From the NCBI GenBank assembly GCA_945890485.1, contig CAMDCN010000009.1, positions 186,001-250,000 of the forward strand: a stretch of 64,000 nucleotides of DNA, read 5' to 3'. Shown in pieces: positions 34,014-42,228 of the stretch (positions within the stretch are counted from its first letter, which is position 1; each line of letters begins with the position of its first letter). Source of the stretch: Candidatus Sulfopaludibacter sp. SbA3. Its GTDB lineage: Bacteria > Acidobacteriota > Terriglobia > Bryobacterales > Bryobacteraceae. A program made the translations under genes and the position numbers. Below the pieces are notes generated by a model, which saw only the letters and a list, made by a program, of their open reading frames with translations, had not been told where the DNA came from and did no database searches.

Positions 34014-36272
34014 CTATGACACCTCTGTACCGAGATGCTTCGTCGTGTATCCCAATCCATAAAGCCCAAAAATCGGCAAGCCCCCATCTTGTCCCAACAG
34101 CCCTTCCGGCGTCCAGCCAATCAGGTCCAGAATCTGTCCCCAGTTCTGCCCCGTAAAGCCCGGCTCATACTGAAAGTGCCACCATTCCATATGGGCGGGG
34201 TGCCCAAGCGTCACAAACTCAATCTCGGCGCCCTGGGAAATCTGCGCCGGCCCGGTGAGAGGAGCGATGGTGCAGGCGAACTTCGGCGGGAACTCCACCT
34301 CGGGACCCAGCGTCAAAGTGCCCGCCGACGTCTCCGGTTTCGGTTCCGCATCGGCCTTCGGAAAGCCGCTGGCCCCTTTTCCGCCAGCCCAGAAACCAGC
34401 TACCGATAGGCTCACCTGAGCACCCAAAAACTGGTCGCCGCGCAGCGACCGGACCACCTGTTCGCCCTCCTTCGTCGAAGGGTCGAAGGCAAACTGCGGC
34501 GTCGGCTGGAACGCCTTTCCCGCCGTCTGCCAGTAGCTGAGAAACGTGTATAAGGCCGCGCAATCGGCCAGCATGTAGCGCTTCCCATTCACCTCCATCG
34601 CGTACGAAGCCGCCTTCTTGGCCGGAACAGGAAACTGCCGGCCAAGGTGCGCGAGAAACTCCTGAAATTGCGCACCCGTATTCAGCGCGAACTTCTGAAT
34701 GGCGGATCCCTGCCAGCCTCTGCTGTGAGCGCCAATATCCTTCACTTGGAAGTGATCGCAAACCGACGTGAAGTTGAGAAATTTGATCCCTGCCTTTGCC
34801 AATGGCGCGCCCGGAGCGCCTCCCTCCGGCGACGACGCGTCGTACTCCCAGGGAACGATCGTGTCCTCGTAAGTGGCATACCCCGGCAGCGCCGCCGGGA
34901 TGTCCGCCACCTTGGCTTCCGCGTAGACGGTCCAGATCGCACGGCCCGCCCCCGGGTTCCGGACATAGTGGTACGGCGCCGCCCGGCTCGGATCCACAAA
35001 GTCCACCATGGTCATATCGAAAGCAAAGCCGCTCTTGTGAATCGAGGTCACGATTTGGCCCGGCCCCGGATCCACGACGCTCATGCGCACATCGCGAAGC
35101 GCGTTGTTGAAGGTCAACGGGTAACCCACCCCAAGCCGCTTCAACTCCTCATCCAGGCGATTGATCGTGTCGAAGACATCCTCCTGCATCCAGGAATCGT
35201 ACGTGCCGCGGCTCACCAGAATCTTGCCCGGATTCCGCAGCCCCATCCGCAGCCACTCATGAATCGCTTCCGCCGTCGTCGACTCCACCAACGTATCCAC
35301 CTCGGCCGGAATCGCAGCGGGAGCGGCCGCGCCCCCGCTGGTTCCCAGATCAGAGAGATAGTGCGTCGATTCGTCCATCTCCAACTGCCGGTCCTCCGCC
35401 GCCGGCAACGGATCGTATGTGGCCGAGTCGATCGTCGGAGTACGGGCGATCCGCCGGTCCAACTCTATGGTGAGTCCGGCGCGCGCGTCCCGCTGAAACC
35501 GCAGCACCGCGTTCCATGTCACGTGTTCAAACACGCCCTCGTTCGGATACAGCAACGGCGATAGCTTCAACTTGGCTTTCTTCCGCGCGGCGTCCGAAAG
35601 GAATGGCTCCGGTGAGTACGGATGCCACTGATTGCCGACAATATAGCGCAGGGCTCCCAAGTGAAACTGCAGGCGGCGTACTTGGTCATATAAAACCTTA
35701 CATTGAATGTCACTATCTTTTTGGTTCGAGCCGGTGCCCGGCATGTTCCGGAATAGCGCCCAGCCGCCGTACCGCGGGCTACCGAGTTGCACGAACTTCT
35801 TGGGATCCGTGGCGAGCGAAATCACCCCTTCCAGGATCGGCCGCTTGGCTTTGTCCTTCCCGGTCTCGGTTAGGACGGCCTGGAGAAACTGCGGCTGCCC
35901 CAACCGTTCGATAGTTGGGTAGGGATCCGCATTCATATCCAGGCAGAGCTGCTCGGCCAGGGAAGAGTCGGGGTGGCGTACAAAGAAGAAGTAGTACTCC
36001 AGGCCGGGAAACAGGGGAAGCGTCGCTTCGGGCGCCGGGTCGAGCGTGTTTCGCAACGGGCAGATGTAGCCCTTCTCGTCCGTCTGCGCCACGGAGAAGG
36101 ACACGTCCGGCCCGAACTCGATCGACGTCTCGGATGGATCACACACGGAGGAAGGCGGCGCCCAAACCACGTAGAGCCGGCGCAGCCAAGGGTCCGGGAC
36201 AGCGTCCGCGCAGCGGACCCGGACCCGGACGATCGGTTTGATTTCGATGGGGAGAGCGGGGGGAACGGCCAT
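34014..36272 (-). CDS. Large protein with peptidoglycan-binding and M15-peptidase-like motifs
   Basis: 752 residues from ATG 36272, with TGAGGAG overlapping the stop codon of the upstream OmpA-like gene, so the pair is coupled. No signal peptide. Near residue 250, TWNAVLRFQRD resembles a peptidoglycan-binding-1 repeat. Near 409-417, SIHKSGFAFDMTM has the SxHxxGxAxD motif of M15/VanY D,D-peptidases, and near residue 694 EWWHFQY supplies the matching EWWH. These are the zinc ligands and catalytic base of that fold, but they are about 280 residues apart where M15 enzymes usually have 60-100, implying a large insertion. Predicted cell-wall hydrolase, perhaps delivered to other cells by an injection apparatus; activity unproven. 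Confidence 0.75.
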   Translation of the reverse strand: MAVPPALPIEIKPIVRVRVRCADAVPDPWLRRLYVVWAPPSSVCDPSETSIEFGPDVSFSVAQTDEKGYICPLRNTLDPAPEATLPLFPGLEYYFFFVRHPDSSLAEQLCLDMNADPYPTIERLGQPQFLQAVLTETGKDKAKRPILEGVISLATDPKKFVQLGSPRYGGWALFRNMPGTGSNQKDSDIQCKVLYDQVRRLQFHLGALRYIVGNQWHPYSPEPFLSDAARKKAKLKLSPLLYPNEGVFEHVTWNAVLRFQRDARAGLTIELDRRIARTPTIDSATYDPLPAAEDRQLEMDESTHYLSDLGTSGGAAAPAAIPAEVDTLVESTTAEAIHEWLRMGLRNPGKILVSRGTYDSWMQEDVFDTINRLDEELKRLGVGYPLTFNNALRDVRMSVVDPGPGQIVTSIHKSGFAFDMTMVDFVDPSRAAPYHYVRNPGAGRAIWTVYAEAKVADIPAALPGYATYEDTIVPWEYDASSPEGGAPGAPLAKAGIKFLNFTSVCDHFQVKDIGAHSRGWQGSAIQKFALNTGAQFQEFLAHLGRQFPVPAKKAASYAMEVNGKRYMLADCAALYTFLSYWQTAGKAFQPTPQFAFDPSTKEGEQVVRSLRGDQFLGAQVSLSVAGFWAGGKGASGFPKADAEPKPETSAGTLTLGPEVEFPPKFACTIAPLTGPAQISQGAEIEFVTLGHPAHMEWWHFQYEPGFTGQNWGQILDLIGWTPEGLLGQDGGLPIFGLYGLGYTTKHLGTEVS

Positions 36273-36282
36273 GCGTGGCTCC

Positions 36283-37626
36283 TCAGCAGCAGCCCAGGTC
36301 GGCGGCGGCCGTGTGTTCAATCTGATCGGCGGGATAGTAGGCGGGCGTGCCCATCTTGTCGCCGTTGGTCTCCGCTTCAAAGTTATGGCCGCGGAACGAA
36401 GCGCCCTGCAGCGAGACCTGTAACCCGATAATCACCTTTCTCCAATGACTCTTCACTTTGACCTCGACGTTGTAAAGTCCGGGCGGCACCTGATGGAAGT
36501 AGTAGTAGTTCAGCGGGTTCTCGCCGTCGGAAACCACATCCGGGCTGCCCACGGTCAACTCTGCGGAGTACGCTCCGGACTGTTCGGTCAGCCGAACGCA
36601 ATCCGGAACATCCGGATCGCCATCCAGATCGGTTTCGAGCGGGATCACCAACTCAATGAACTTTGGTTCGACCCCTTCGCAGGGAGACTGCGAGGCGAGG
36701 CGGTCATAGAAGCGGCAGGCGAACGTATCCTGCGTTTCTCCATAGTCCCGCCGCACGGCTTGGGGCGCGCGCCGCGCTGCGCCGTCGGACCAGAAGCGCT
36801 TCAGGCATCCCGCCGTGCCCTCCGTTGCCGCCGGGCAGGGCCAGCGGGTGGCGCCGACGGTGGTGCCAGGGCGGAACAGAAAAATCACCACCCGCCGATT
36901 GACGGCGTTCTGCGCGTTGCGCTCCGTGGAGTTGGAAAGGAACTCCTGCTCTTCGGCCTGCGAGAACACGAGAGACGGGTTGAACTCGCCGCAGCCCTGG
37001 TAGTCGCCTTTGCCGTTGGAGCTCAAGCCACCACCGAGAAACTCCCCCTTGCTCCAGACGCGCGGGCAAAGATAGTCCATGTAGGCGGGAAAGAGCTTGG
37101 AGCGGGTCATGGGTCCGGCCACGCCGTCGGCCGTCAGGTCGGCTTGGGCTTGGAACTCCGCCACAGTGCTGAATCCCAGTGCGGCGAGCATGTCGTCGAT
37201 GCAGCTCTGGCCCCATCCTTGCGAACCGCCGGACAGGTAGAGCGACTCCCAGGCGGCGACGTCACGGACGAGGATGGCGTAGACGGATCGGGCGCGATTG
37301 CCGGACAGGGATTTGTTGAAGGTGTCGTCGCCGACGGGGTCGGCGTGACCGAAGACGGAGAGGCGGGCTCCGGGAAACTGGGTAGCCAGTTGGGCGAGGG
37401 CGGTGAAGTCGGGTTTGGTATCGGCGGAGACGAAGGAGGACCCGAAGCGGAACCCGGTATCGCCGAGCTTCCAGCAGCCGATGGCGACCAGCTCCTCGCG
37501 GATCGTGTTTCTGGTCTTCCCATTCGACTCGCTGGTGGCGGCGTAGACGGGCAAGGTCGAGGACGGCGGATGCACGCCTGTGCAGCCACAGGTTCCGGCG
37601 GTCGAGACTGGTTTGGGAGGGGGCAC
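36283..37626 (-). CDS. OmpA-domain protein with nested peptidoglycan-binding repeat
   Basis: 447 residues, GTG start with GGGAGAG upstream on the minus strand. There is no signal peptide; the N-terminus is Pro/Cys-rich (PPPKPVSTAGTCGCTGVHPP). An OmpA-like domain begins near residue 62 (FGSSFVSADTKPDFTALAQL, then SVFGHADPVGDDTFNKSLSG) and ends near 255 (NAVNRRVVIFLF). Between its halves sits a peptidoglycan-binding-like segment with DLTADGVAGPMTRSKLF. The C-terminal 100 residues form a beta-sandwich (GLYNVEVKVKSHWRKVIIGL). OmpA domains bind the peptidoglycan stem peptide. The gene directly precedes the M15-like gene, suggesting a cell-wall-targeting pair. Confidence 0.8.
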   Translation of the reverse strand: MPPPKPVSTAGTCGCTGVHPPSSTLPVYAATSESNGKTRNTIREELVAIGCWKLGDTGFRFGSSFVSADTKPDFTALAQLATQFPGARLSVFGHADPVGDDTFNKSLSGNRARSVYAILVRDVAAWESLYLSGGSQGWGQSCIDDMLAALGFSTVAEFQAQADLTADGVAGPMTRSKLFPAYMDYLCPRVWSKGEFLGGGLSSNGKGDYQGCGEFNPSLVFSQAEEQEFLSNSTERNAQNAVNRRVVIFLFRPGTTVGATRWPCPAATEGTAGCLKRFWSDGAARRAPQAVRRDYGETQDTFACRFYDRLASQSPCEGVEPKFIELVIPLETDLDGDPDVPDCVRLTEQSGAYSAELTVGSPDVVSDGENPLNYYYFHQVPPGLYNVEVKVKSHWRKVIIGLQVSLQGASFRGHNFEAETNGDKMGTPAYYPADQIEHTAAADLGCC

Positions 37627-37760
37627 GGCAGAGGACTCTCCCGTAACCTCGCAATCCGCACGCCTGGAGTGTCAGACAAGTGCCTCCCCATTCGCCGTGC
37701 CGCGCCCCAGGGGATCCTTTGCCGCCATCGCCGGGCTGCCCCGAGTATGCCCATCGACAA

Positions 37761-38160
37761 ATGCCGCCCACGGCGCTGGACGCAGCGATGGCCCGCATAT
37801 CCGGCGAAGTGCTTTCCCGTTTTGCGCGCCAGAAAGGCCCACTCATGCTGCGCGTCCGGGACGGCGGGAAGGAACGGCCGCTGGAGCTACCGGACGGTGC
37901 CGTCGCCATGCTCATGGAGATATTGGAAGCAATAGCGGCAGGGCGTGGTGTGACACTGATCCCTGAAAATGCCGAACTGACGACAGTCCAAATCAAGCTT
38001 CCGGATTAAAGCGCCCTCCTGCACTGGAAGTTTGGTAAGCACCGCCGCATCCGAATGGAAGACGTGATGGCGTACAAAACCACGATCGACCGTGAGCGGG
38101 AAGCGGTCCTCGGCCAACTCGCCAGGGAGGCATGGGAGGGAGGGATGGGAGATGACCAGC
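37761..38160 (+). pseudogene. Broken excisionase-type HTH antitoxin
   Basis: ATG 37761 starts an 82-codon frame whose end, GRGVTLIPENAELTTVQ, is the conserved N-terminal part of HTH antitoxins that pair with PIN toxins (family pattern VTLIPxHAELTTQEAADLLNVSRP). The HTH itself is gone: a stop codon follows at 38007-38009, and after about 45 bases the same frame resumes with KFGKHRRIRMEDVMAYKTTI, the expected C-terminal part. So there was an internal deletion of roughly a dozen codons. The toxin remnant starts immediately downstream. Not expected to work. Confidence 0.7.
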
Positions 38161-38258
38161 CAGGAACCGTTACGCGGCGCTTCTCGATGCGAACGTGCTT
38201 TATCCCGCACCCTTGCGCGATGTCCTCCTGCAACTGGCCGTGATGGACATTTTCAGGG
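38152..38258 (+). pseudogene. PIN-domain toxin, N-terminal remnant
   Basis: ATG 38152 (TSQEP) is followed, after a one-base frame change near 38170, by YAALLDANVLYPAPLRDVLL and QLAVMDIFRA, the first strand and helix of a PIN-domain RNase toxin with its first catalytic Asp. The sequence then switches abruptly to transposase sequence at about 38259. Only about 35 residues of the usual 180 remain. It overlaps the end of the antitoxin remnant, as in intact pairs. Confidence 0.65.
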
Positions 38259-39159
38259 CTTCGTCGGCGCCGCCCGGCAATACTGCGGCCAAGTCGGTAA
38301 ACAGGGCAACTGCCAAGTCGCCGTTAGCCTCTCCATCAGTACGATATCTGCCAGCCTGCCCATCGCCGCCGAACAGATCCAGCGAGCCGTCGTCGATGGC
38401 GTTCCTCGTGCGCCCGTCGTCGCCGACGCTGCTTACGGCGACGACACGAAGTTCCGCCAAGCCTTGCTGGACATGGGACTGGAATACGTGGTGGGCATTC
38501 ATCCGACGCTGTCCGTGTGGCCTCCGGGCAAGGAACCACTTCCACCTAAGCCGCGCCAGTCCATTGGCCGGCCGCCCAAACTACGCCAGCGTGCGCCTAA
38601 CCACCAGCCGGTGCTGGCCAAAGATCTTGCTGCCGGACTTGGTCCAAGGACTGGCAGACCATCACTTGGCGCAACGGCACTCAGCAAAAGCGACGTTCCC
38701 GCTCTGCTGCGGTGCGAGTCCGGCCGACGAATCGGGGTTACTGGCGAAGCGAACCATTGCCGGAGCAATGGCTGTTGGTCGGATGGCCTCAGGTGGAAAC
38801 GCAACCACCAAGTATTGGTTGGGAAGCCTTGCGCCGGATACCGACTTGACGGCGTTGGTCACGACGGCCAAGCAACGATGGATCATTGAGCGGGACTACG
38901 AGGAACCGAAGAAGAAGCTGGGCTTGGGGTACTATGAGGGGCGAAGTTGGCGCGGGTTCCATCATCACGCCACACCCTGTATTGCCGCTTACGGCTTTCT
39001 GATCGCGGAGCGGAGCCGTTGTTCCGCTCCGCCCGCGCTGGACAGTTCCAACTTGTCCTACCCGAAGTTGCCACCCGGCTGGAAGCCAGGCGGGGCGAGC
39101 GCAACGTCATAACCCGCACTCGATTGCGACCTTTCGAATCCAAGTCGCCAGAGTGCTGA
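38259..39159 (+). mobile_element. Degenerate IS701-family transposase remnant
   Basis: Several frames together read as the C-terminal two thirds of an IS701-type DDE transposase: GFVGAARQYCGQVGKQGNCQ and VVADAAYGDDTKFR (a catalytic Asp) in one frame, then TTKYWLGSLAPDTDLTALV, then RWIIERDYEEPKKKLGLGYY with the catalytic Glu and GFHHHATPCIAAYGFLIAER in another. The N-terminal third is missing, an internal piece after SLSI is deleted, and at least one frameshift is present. The 5' edge abuts the PIN toxin remnant. No terminal repeats were found. Confidence 0.75.
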
Positions 39160-39182
39160 CAGGCCGGCTTCCGTGTTGCCCT

Positions 39183-39720
39183 CTATGCTGCACGCTTCGT
39201 TTGCAAAGCAGGAGTACCAGGCATGCCTGCGCTCCCGGTCAGCCGCCGAATCTGGTCCAGTGAAATCTGCGCGAGGTCGAGCTCTCCGCCCAGCGCCAGA
39301 GCCAACTTGCCTCCGGCGATATAGGGCCGGGTAGCGACTAAGTCGTAGGCGGGCGAAAGCGCCGGTGTGCGCGTGTCGGGATGAAGCAGCGACCAGTTCT
39401 TTAGGTGTAGCTCGGCGTGGCCAATCAGTACGGAGAAGGTCAGCCGCCGAATGAACTCGTACGCCCCTCTCCCCGGTTTCGGCCCACAGCACCCGCGCGA
39501 TATTGGCGTAGCCGACGGTCCCCTATTGGTCCTCGAGGAACTGACCGAAGACCTGCGCAACATCCACCATGTGCACGCGGTACCAGTTAGCCTTGCGGTC
39601 GAACCGCGCTATCGCAAGAGCACTGCCCGAATGCCGAGCCCGCCAAAGGCAAGCCCGCAATGGCAGAGACACGCACCAGTTGCGTCCGCGGCACGTCGAT
39701 ACCGCTTACCACCCTACGAT
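39183..39720 (-). pseudogene. HipA-type kinase C-terminal remnant
   Basis: The 3' part reads EFIRRLTFSVLIGHAELHLK and NWSLLHPDTRTPALSPAYDL, the HipA-like kinase C-terminal domain with its DFG-like metal site region. Upstream on the minus strand, pieces in shifted frames read GTVGYANIARVLWAETGERG, then RVHMVDVAQVFGQFLEDQ followed by a stop, then SGIDVPRTQLVRVSAIAGLP. At least two single-base deletions and a stop codon separate them, and the N-terminal half of the gene is absent. HipA kinases are toxins of HipBA modules; no HipB-like gene remains. Confidence 0.65.
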
Positions 39721-39869
39721 GCCTTCCGCAGGAATCGCGAGCTGGGCACGCCGTTGCCGGCGCGATTCGGCATTCCCTTCATGACCGGCGGCGCCATCAT
39801 TCTGCTGGCAGCGATCCGCCGGTCGGCTCAAATTGACGGAGCAAAGTTGCGGGCCTCAGCCCGGTTCGT

Positions 39870-40688
39870 TTACCGACGCAAACGACTTAGTTGGCTCAGT
39901 GCGAGCAACCCGGCGCCCATCAAAAATACGGTGCCCGGCTCCGGAACTTCGCTAGCGAGCGGAGCGGCGGAATTGGTGGCCACCAGATTCAATGTCGTCG
40001 ATTGCCCTGCGCCAAGGGTGACGCTGTATTGATAGCCCAACGTAGCGTCGATACTGGTTGCGGGGAGTCCCGAGTTGTCAAAGTTGGTCACAAGCGCGTC
40101 ATTCAAAAGTCCTGCAACGTCTGTCGCGGCGCTGAACGGCCGAACCAGAAACGCTGTGGCATTGGCGCTGCGATAGCTGGCGGCCCCGGCGGTTGCATCG
40201 GTCACCACCAGATCGCCCAGCACCCCTGTAACAGAATCGCTCCCGGCCGTCCCATTCACATCGAAATCGACAAAGCTGAACATATTGAAAGAGATCGGTG
40301 TAAGCGTTGGATTCGTCAACGTGAAGTCGGTGTTCAGGGTGACCAGCGCCCCCGATTGCACAAGAGTGTGAACGATCGTGCCGGAAACCCCGGAAAGCGT
40401 ACCGGGAAGAGCACTATAGGTCAAAGTGGTGACATTGCCTGTCTCGGTGAACGAAGTGGGAGCGCCCAGAGGTGCCTCCAGCGTTTCCCCAGGCCCACGC
40501 GACCACCAACCCCATTCGAACATGTAGTCGCCAGTACCCCAGCCAAGTGCGTTCGCCGTAGGCGTCCCGTCAAAGCCGGACACTGTGTTGAGCACGAACG
40601 TCGCCGTTCCGCTGGTAGCTGTGATTGGTGCCGCGCTAGCTGCGCTTGCGCACAAGACCAAAACACAGACGAAAATCGCACGATACAT
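39870..40688 (-). CDS. PEP-CTERM sorting-signal protein
   Basis: 272 residues, good ribosome site (GGAGGAATCCCTC) before ATG 40688. Signal peptide (FVCVLVLCASAASAAP), a beta-rich Thr/Ser-rich body of about 215 residues, and a C-terminal VPEPGTVFLMGAGLLALSQL followed by SRLRR: the PEP-CTERM tripartite sorting signal. Such proteins are cleaved by exosortase (EpsH) and usually released into an exopolysaccharide matrix. No exosortase gene lies in the window. The gene is intact although both sides are pseudogene-rich. Confidence 0.9.
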   Translation of the reverse strand: MYRAIFVCVLVLCASAASAAPITATSGTATFVLNTVSGFDGTPTANALGWGTGDYMFEWGWWSRGPGETLEAPLGAPTSFTETGNVTTLTYSALPGTLSGVSGTIVHTLVQSGALVTLNTDFTLTNPTLTPISFNMFSFVDFDVNGTAGSDSVTGVLGDLVVTDATAGAASYRSANATAFLVRPFSAATDVAGLLNDALVTNFDNSGLPATSIDATLGYQYSVTLGAGQSTTLNLVATNSAAPLASEVPEPGTVFLMGAGLLALSQLSRLRR

Positions 40689-40763
40689 GAGGGATTCCTC
40701 CGAACCAAGTGAAAATTAGGCCTTAGATTATCACAATTTACATTCGTAAGCGTTCTAGGGCCT

Positions 40764-41101
40764 TTAGACCAGTCTGACGCTCCCCTCCTCGCCGGCTGTA
40801 TGCCTGAGGAGTGGGTCAGGATCTGCCCCACACACCTTCAGGAATCGATGATCTTTCGGATGGTCCCGGGTTGGTAGCAATTCCCCAAGTTGGGTTTCCG
40901 AGGAAGGGCGGCCTTCTTTACAGAGTAGGAGGACGGCACAAGCAAAGACTGGTTTGGAAAGGGACGCGGTCTCAAACCGCGTCGCCGCTGTCATTGCGTG
41001 GTCATTGGACTTGTCCGCTACACCAACGGCGAAAGTCCATGCCGGTTTGGTGGAATCGACGAGGCAAAGCTGAGCTTCCGGAATAGCAAAGCGCTTTCTT
41101 T
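40764..41101 (-). pseudogene. N-terminal remnant of a beta-lactamase-family serine hydrolase
   Basis: A minus-strand frame without a proper start codon reads RFAIPEAQLCLVDSTKPAWT, then GVADKSNDHAMTAATRFETA and SLSKPVFACAVLLLCKEG. SLSK is the catalytic SxxK motif of class C beta-lactamase/DD-peptidase-like serine hydrolases, and the flanks match that family. About 110 residues remain of roughly 350; the frame stops soon after LLRHTAG, which corresponds to the family's LLSHTSG strand. Both ends are lost, so the gene is non-functional. Confidence 0.65.
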
Positions 41102-41706
41102 AGTGGCTGCGCGACGGTTGAAGACGTCTTGGCTCGGCCTTCATCGCCTTCTTCGGCTTTGCCGAGAATGTGCCGCTGATCATGGCTGCTGTCACAAGGG
41201 AGGCCCTTCAGCTAGGCGATTGACCGTATGGATCGATTCCTGCCATTTTCTTCCGACCTTCAGCGGGCTCCCAAAATTCGTCTTGTCGAATCCCTCGAGG
41301 CGTATCGCCTAATGGATCTAGTTCGCCTTGGATGACATACCGCGTACAAAATGATTCAGGTGAGCGCGCTCGAATGAACGCAACTCGCTAAAAAAGGTCG
41401 CAGCGTCTACGAATCGCGTGCGGTTGGTCGGCAATCCGGAAATTGGCCACAAACGGCAGATTGGCGGAGGTTTTGGGCCGGATCACCCGACTCGTCAATT
41501 GACGGATCGCCGGCAACTCATTCGTCGAAGGACCTGCCGGTCTGCTCTACAAACGAGGCGAGTTCTGCAGTACTCTGGAACCAATTGCAAACACTATGGG
41601 TGCGGTGCGTGCAGGCGGCGCTGCCGCCGGGTTGGCCCGCTGGGGAACTGCGATATCCAGGTCAGCCGAAACAAGGGTACTCCGAGACACACACTCCGCG
41701 TCCAAC
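41102..41706. other. Non-coding or decayed stretch
   Basis: About 600 bases upstream of the SnoaL-like gene. The only clear structure is repeat copy A at 41457-41514. Short frames on both strands show no family motif; one minus-strand run near 41340-41430 looks protein-like but I do not recognise it. Base composition is less GC-rich than the flanks. Confidence 0.4.
41457..41514. repeat. Diverged palindromic repeat, copy A
   Basis: CAGATTGGCGG followed by ACCCGACTCGTCAATTGACG and GATCGCCGGC. The centre GACTCGTCAATTGACGGATC (41489-41508) is a near-perfect palindrome. It pairs with copy B at 42174-42228; both begin CAGATTG, share ACCCG and the core TCGTCAATTGACG, and end ATCGCCG. The two copies flank the SnoaL-like gene in the same orientation. 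Confidence 0.6.
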
Positions 41707-42126
41707 ATGTCCGAATCGAATAAGTCGATAATTTGCTCCTTCGTCGGAGCGGTCAACGCTCAGGATTGGCCGCGACTTCTAGCACTGCTCGCTACTGACT
41801 TTAGGCGCCATAGTGCGGCTGCGGGGGAACCCTCAGTACACTCGGCGGACGATCTGGTGACCTTCTTGAAGGCAGAATTCATTACGTTTCCCGACGCTTT
41901 CGAGGCCTTACTGGACATGGTGGCCGAGGGAGACAAGGTGGCCGCCAGACATGGCTTTCGCGGCACTCAACTCGGACCGATGGGACACTTTCCACCGACT
42001 GGCAAGGTGCTCGAGGCCACCTATCTCGCCATCTACCGCATAGAGAACGGACGCATTGCGGAAGCATGGGCTGAATGGGACAACTTGGCTGGACTAAGAC
42101 AACTGGGACATGCAGGCGCTGCCTAA
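41707..42126 (+). CDS. SnoaL-like (ester cyclase type) protein
   Basis: 139 residues from ATG 41707; the frame is open further upstream but that part looks non-coding. The protein matches SnoaL-like/ester-cyclase folds (NTF2 superfamily): SIICSFVGAVNAQDWPRLLA at the N-terminus, DFRRH, a FPDAFEALLDMVAEGDKVAA strand pair and the closing GRIAEAWAEWDNLAGLRQLG. Such proteins are small alpha+beta barrels with varied or unknown roles and are frequent in gene cassettes. No ribosome site is visible. The stop codon lies inside GCCTAAC of an integron attC-like half site, and a related palindromic repeat lies on each side. Confidence 0.8.
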   Translation: MSESNKSIICSFVGAVNAQDWPRLLALLATDFRRHSAAAGEPSVHSADDLVTFLKAEFITFPDAFEALLDMVAEGDKVAARHGFRGTQLGPMGHFPPTGKVLEATYLAIYRIENGRIAEAWAEWDNLAGLRQLGHAGAA

Positions 42127-42140
42127 CCCTTCGTTCAAGC
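42121..42140 (+). other. Half attC-like (integron 59-base element) site
   Basis: GCCTAACCCTTCGTTCAAGC begins with GCCTAAC, a perfect match to the attC RYYYAAC box, and continues like well-known cassette sites (GCCTAACAATTCGTTCAAGC differs at two of 20 bases, from memory). The SnoaL gene's TAA stop lies within it, as in cassettes. The opposite half with GGCTTAAC and GTTRRRY is not found downstream, so it is at best a remnant; a chance match cannot be excluded. Confidence 0.35.
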
Positions 42141-42173
42141 CTCTGCCGCCAGCGTTGCCCGAATGCTCGGCCG

Positions 42174-42228
42174 CAGATTGCGCGGCAATGTGACTCCACC
42201 CGCGATTCGTCAATTGACGAATCGCCGA
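42174..42228. repeat. Diverged palindromic repeat, copy B
   Basis: Contains the perfect 20-bp palindrome GATTCGTCAATTGACGAATC at 42204-42223, preceded by CAGATTGCGCGG and ending in GCCGA. It is a diverged direct copy of 41457-41514, about 715 bases away, with the SnoaL-like gene between them. Confidence 0.65.

Noticed and set aside
37680-37760. Longer N-terminus for the antitoxin starting at 37680
   Set aside because: The extra 27 codons are Pro/Cys-rich with no family similarity; ATG 37761 is where the antitoxin-like sequence begins.
36445-37935. Plus-strand frame of 496 codons opposite the OmpA-like gene
   Set aside because: The opposite strand has clear OmpA and peptidoglycan-binding motifs; this frame has none and extends into the antitoxin start region.
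40963-40983. Perfect hairpin GACGCGGT-CTCAA-ACCGCGTC
   Set aside because: It lies inside the beta-lactamase remnant and is explained by the coding sequence around ATRFETA; no transcript context supports a terminator.
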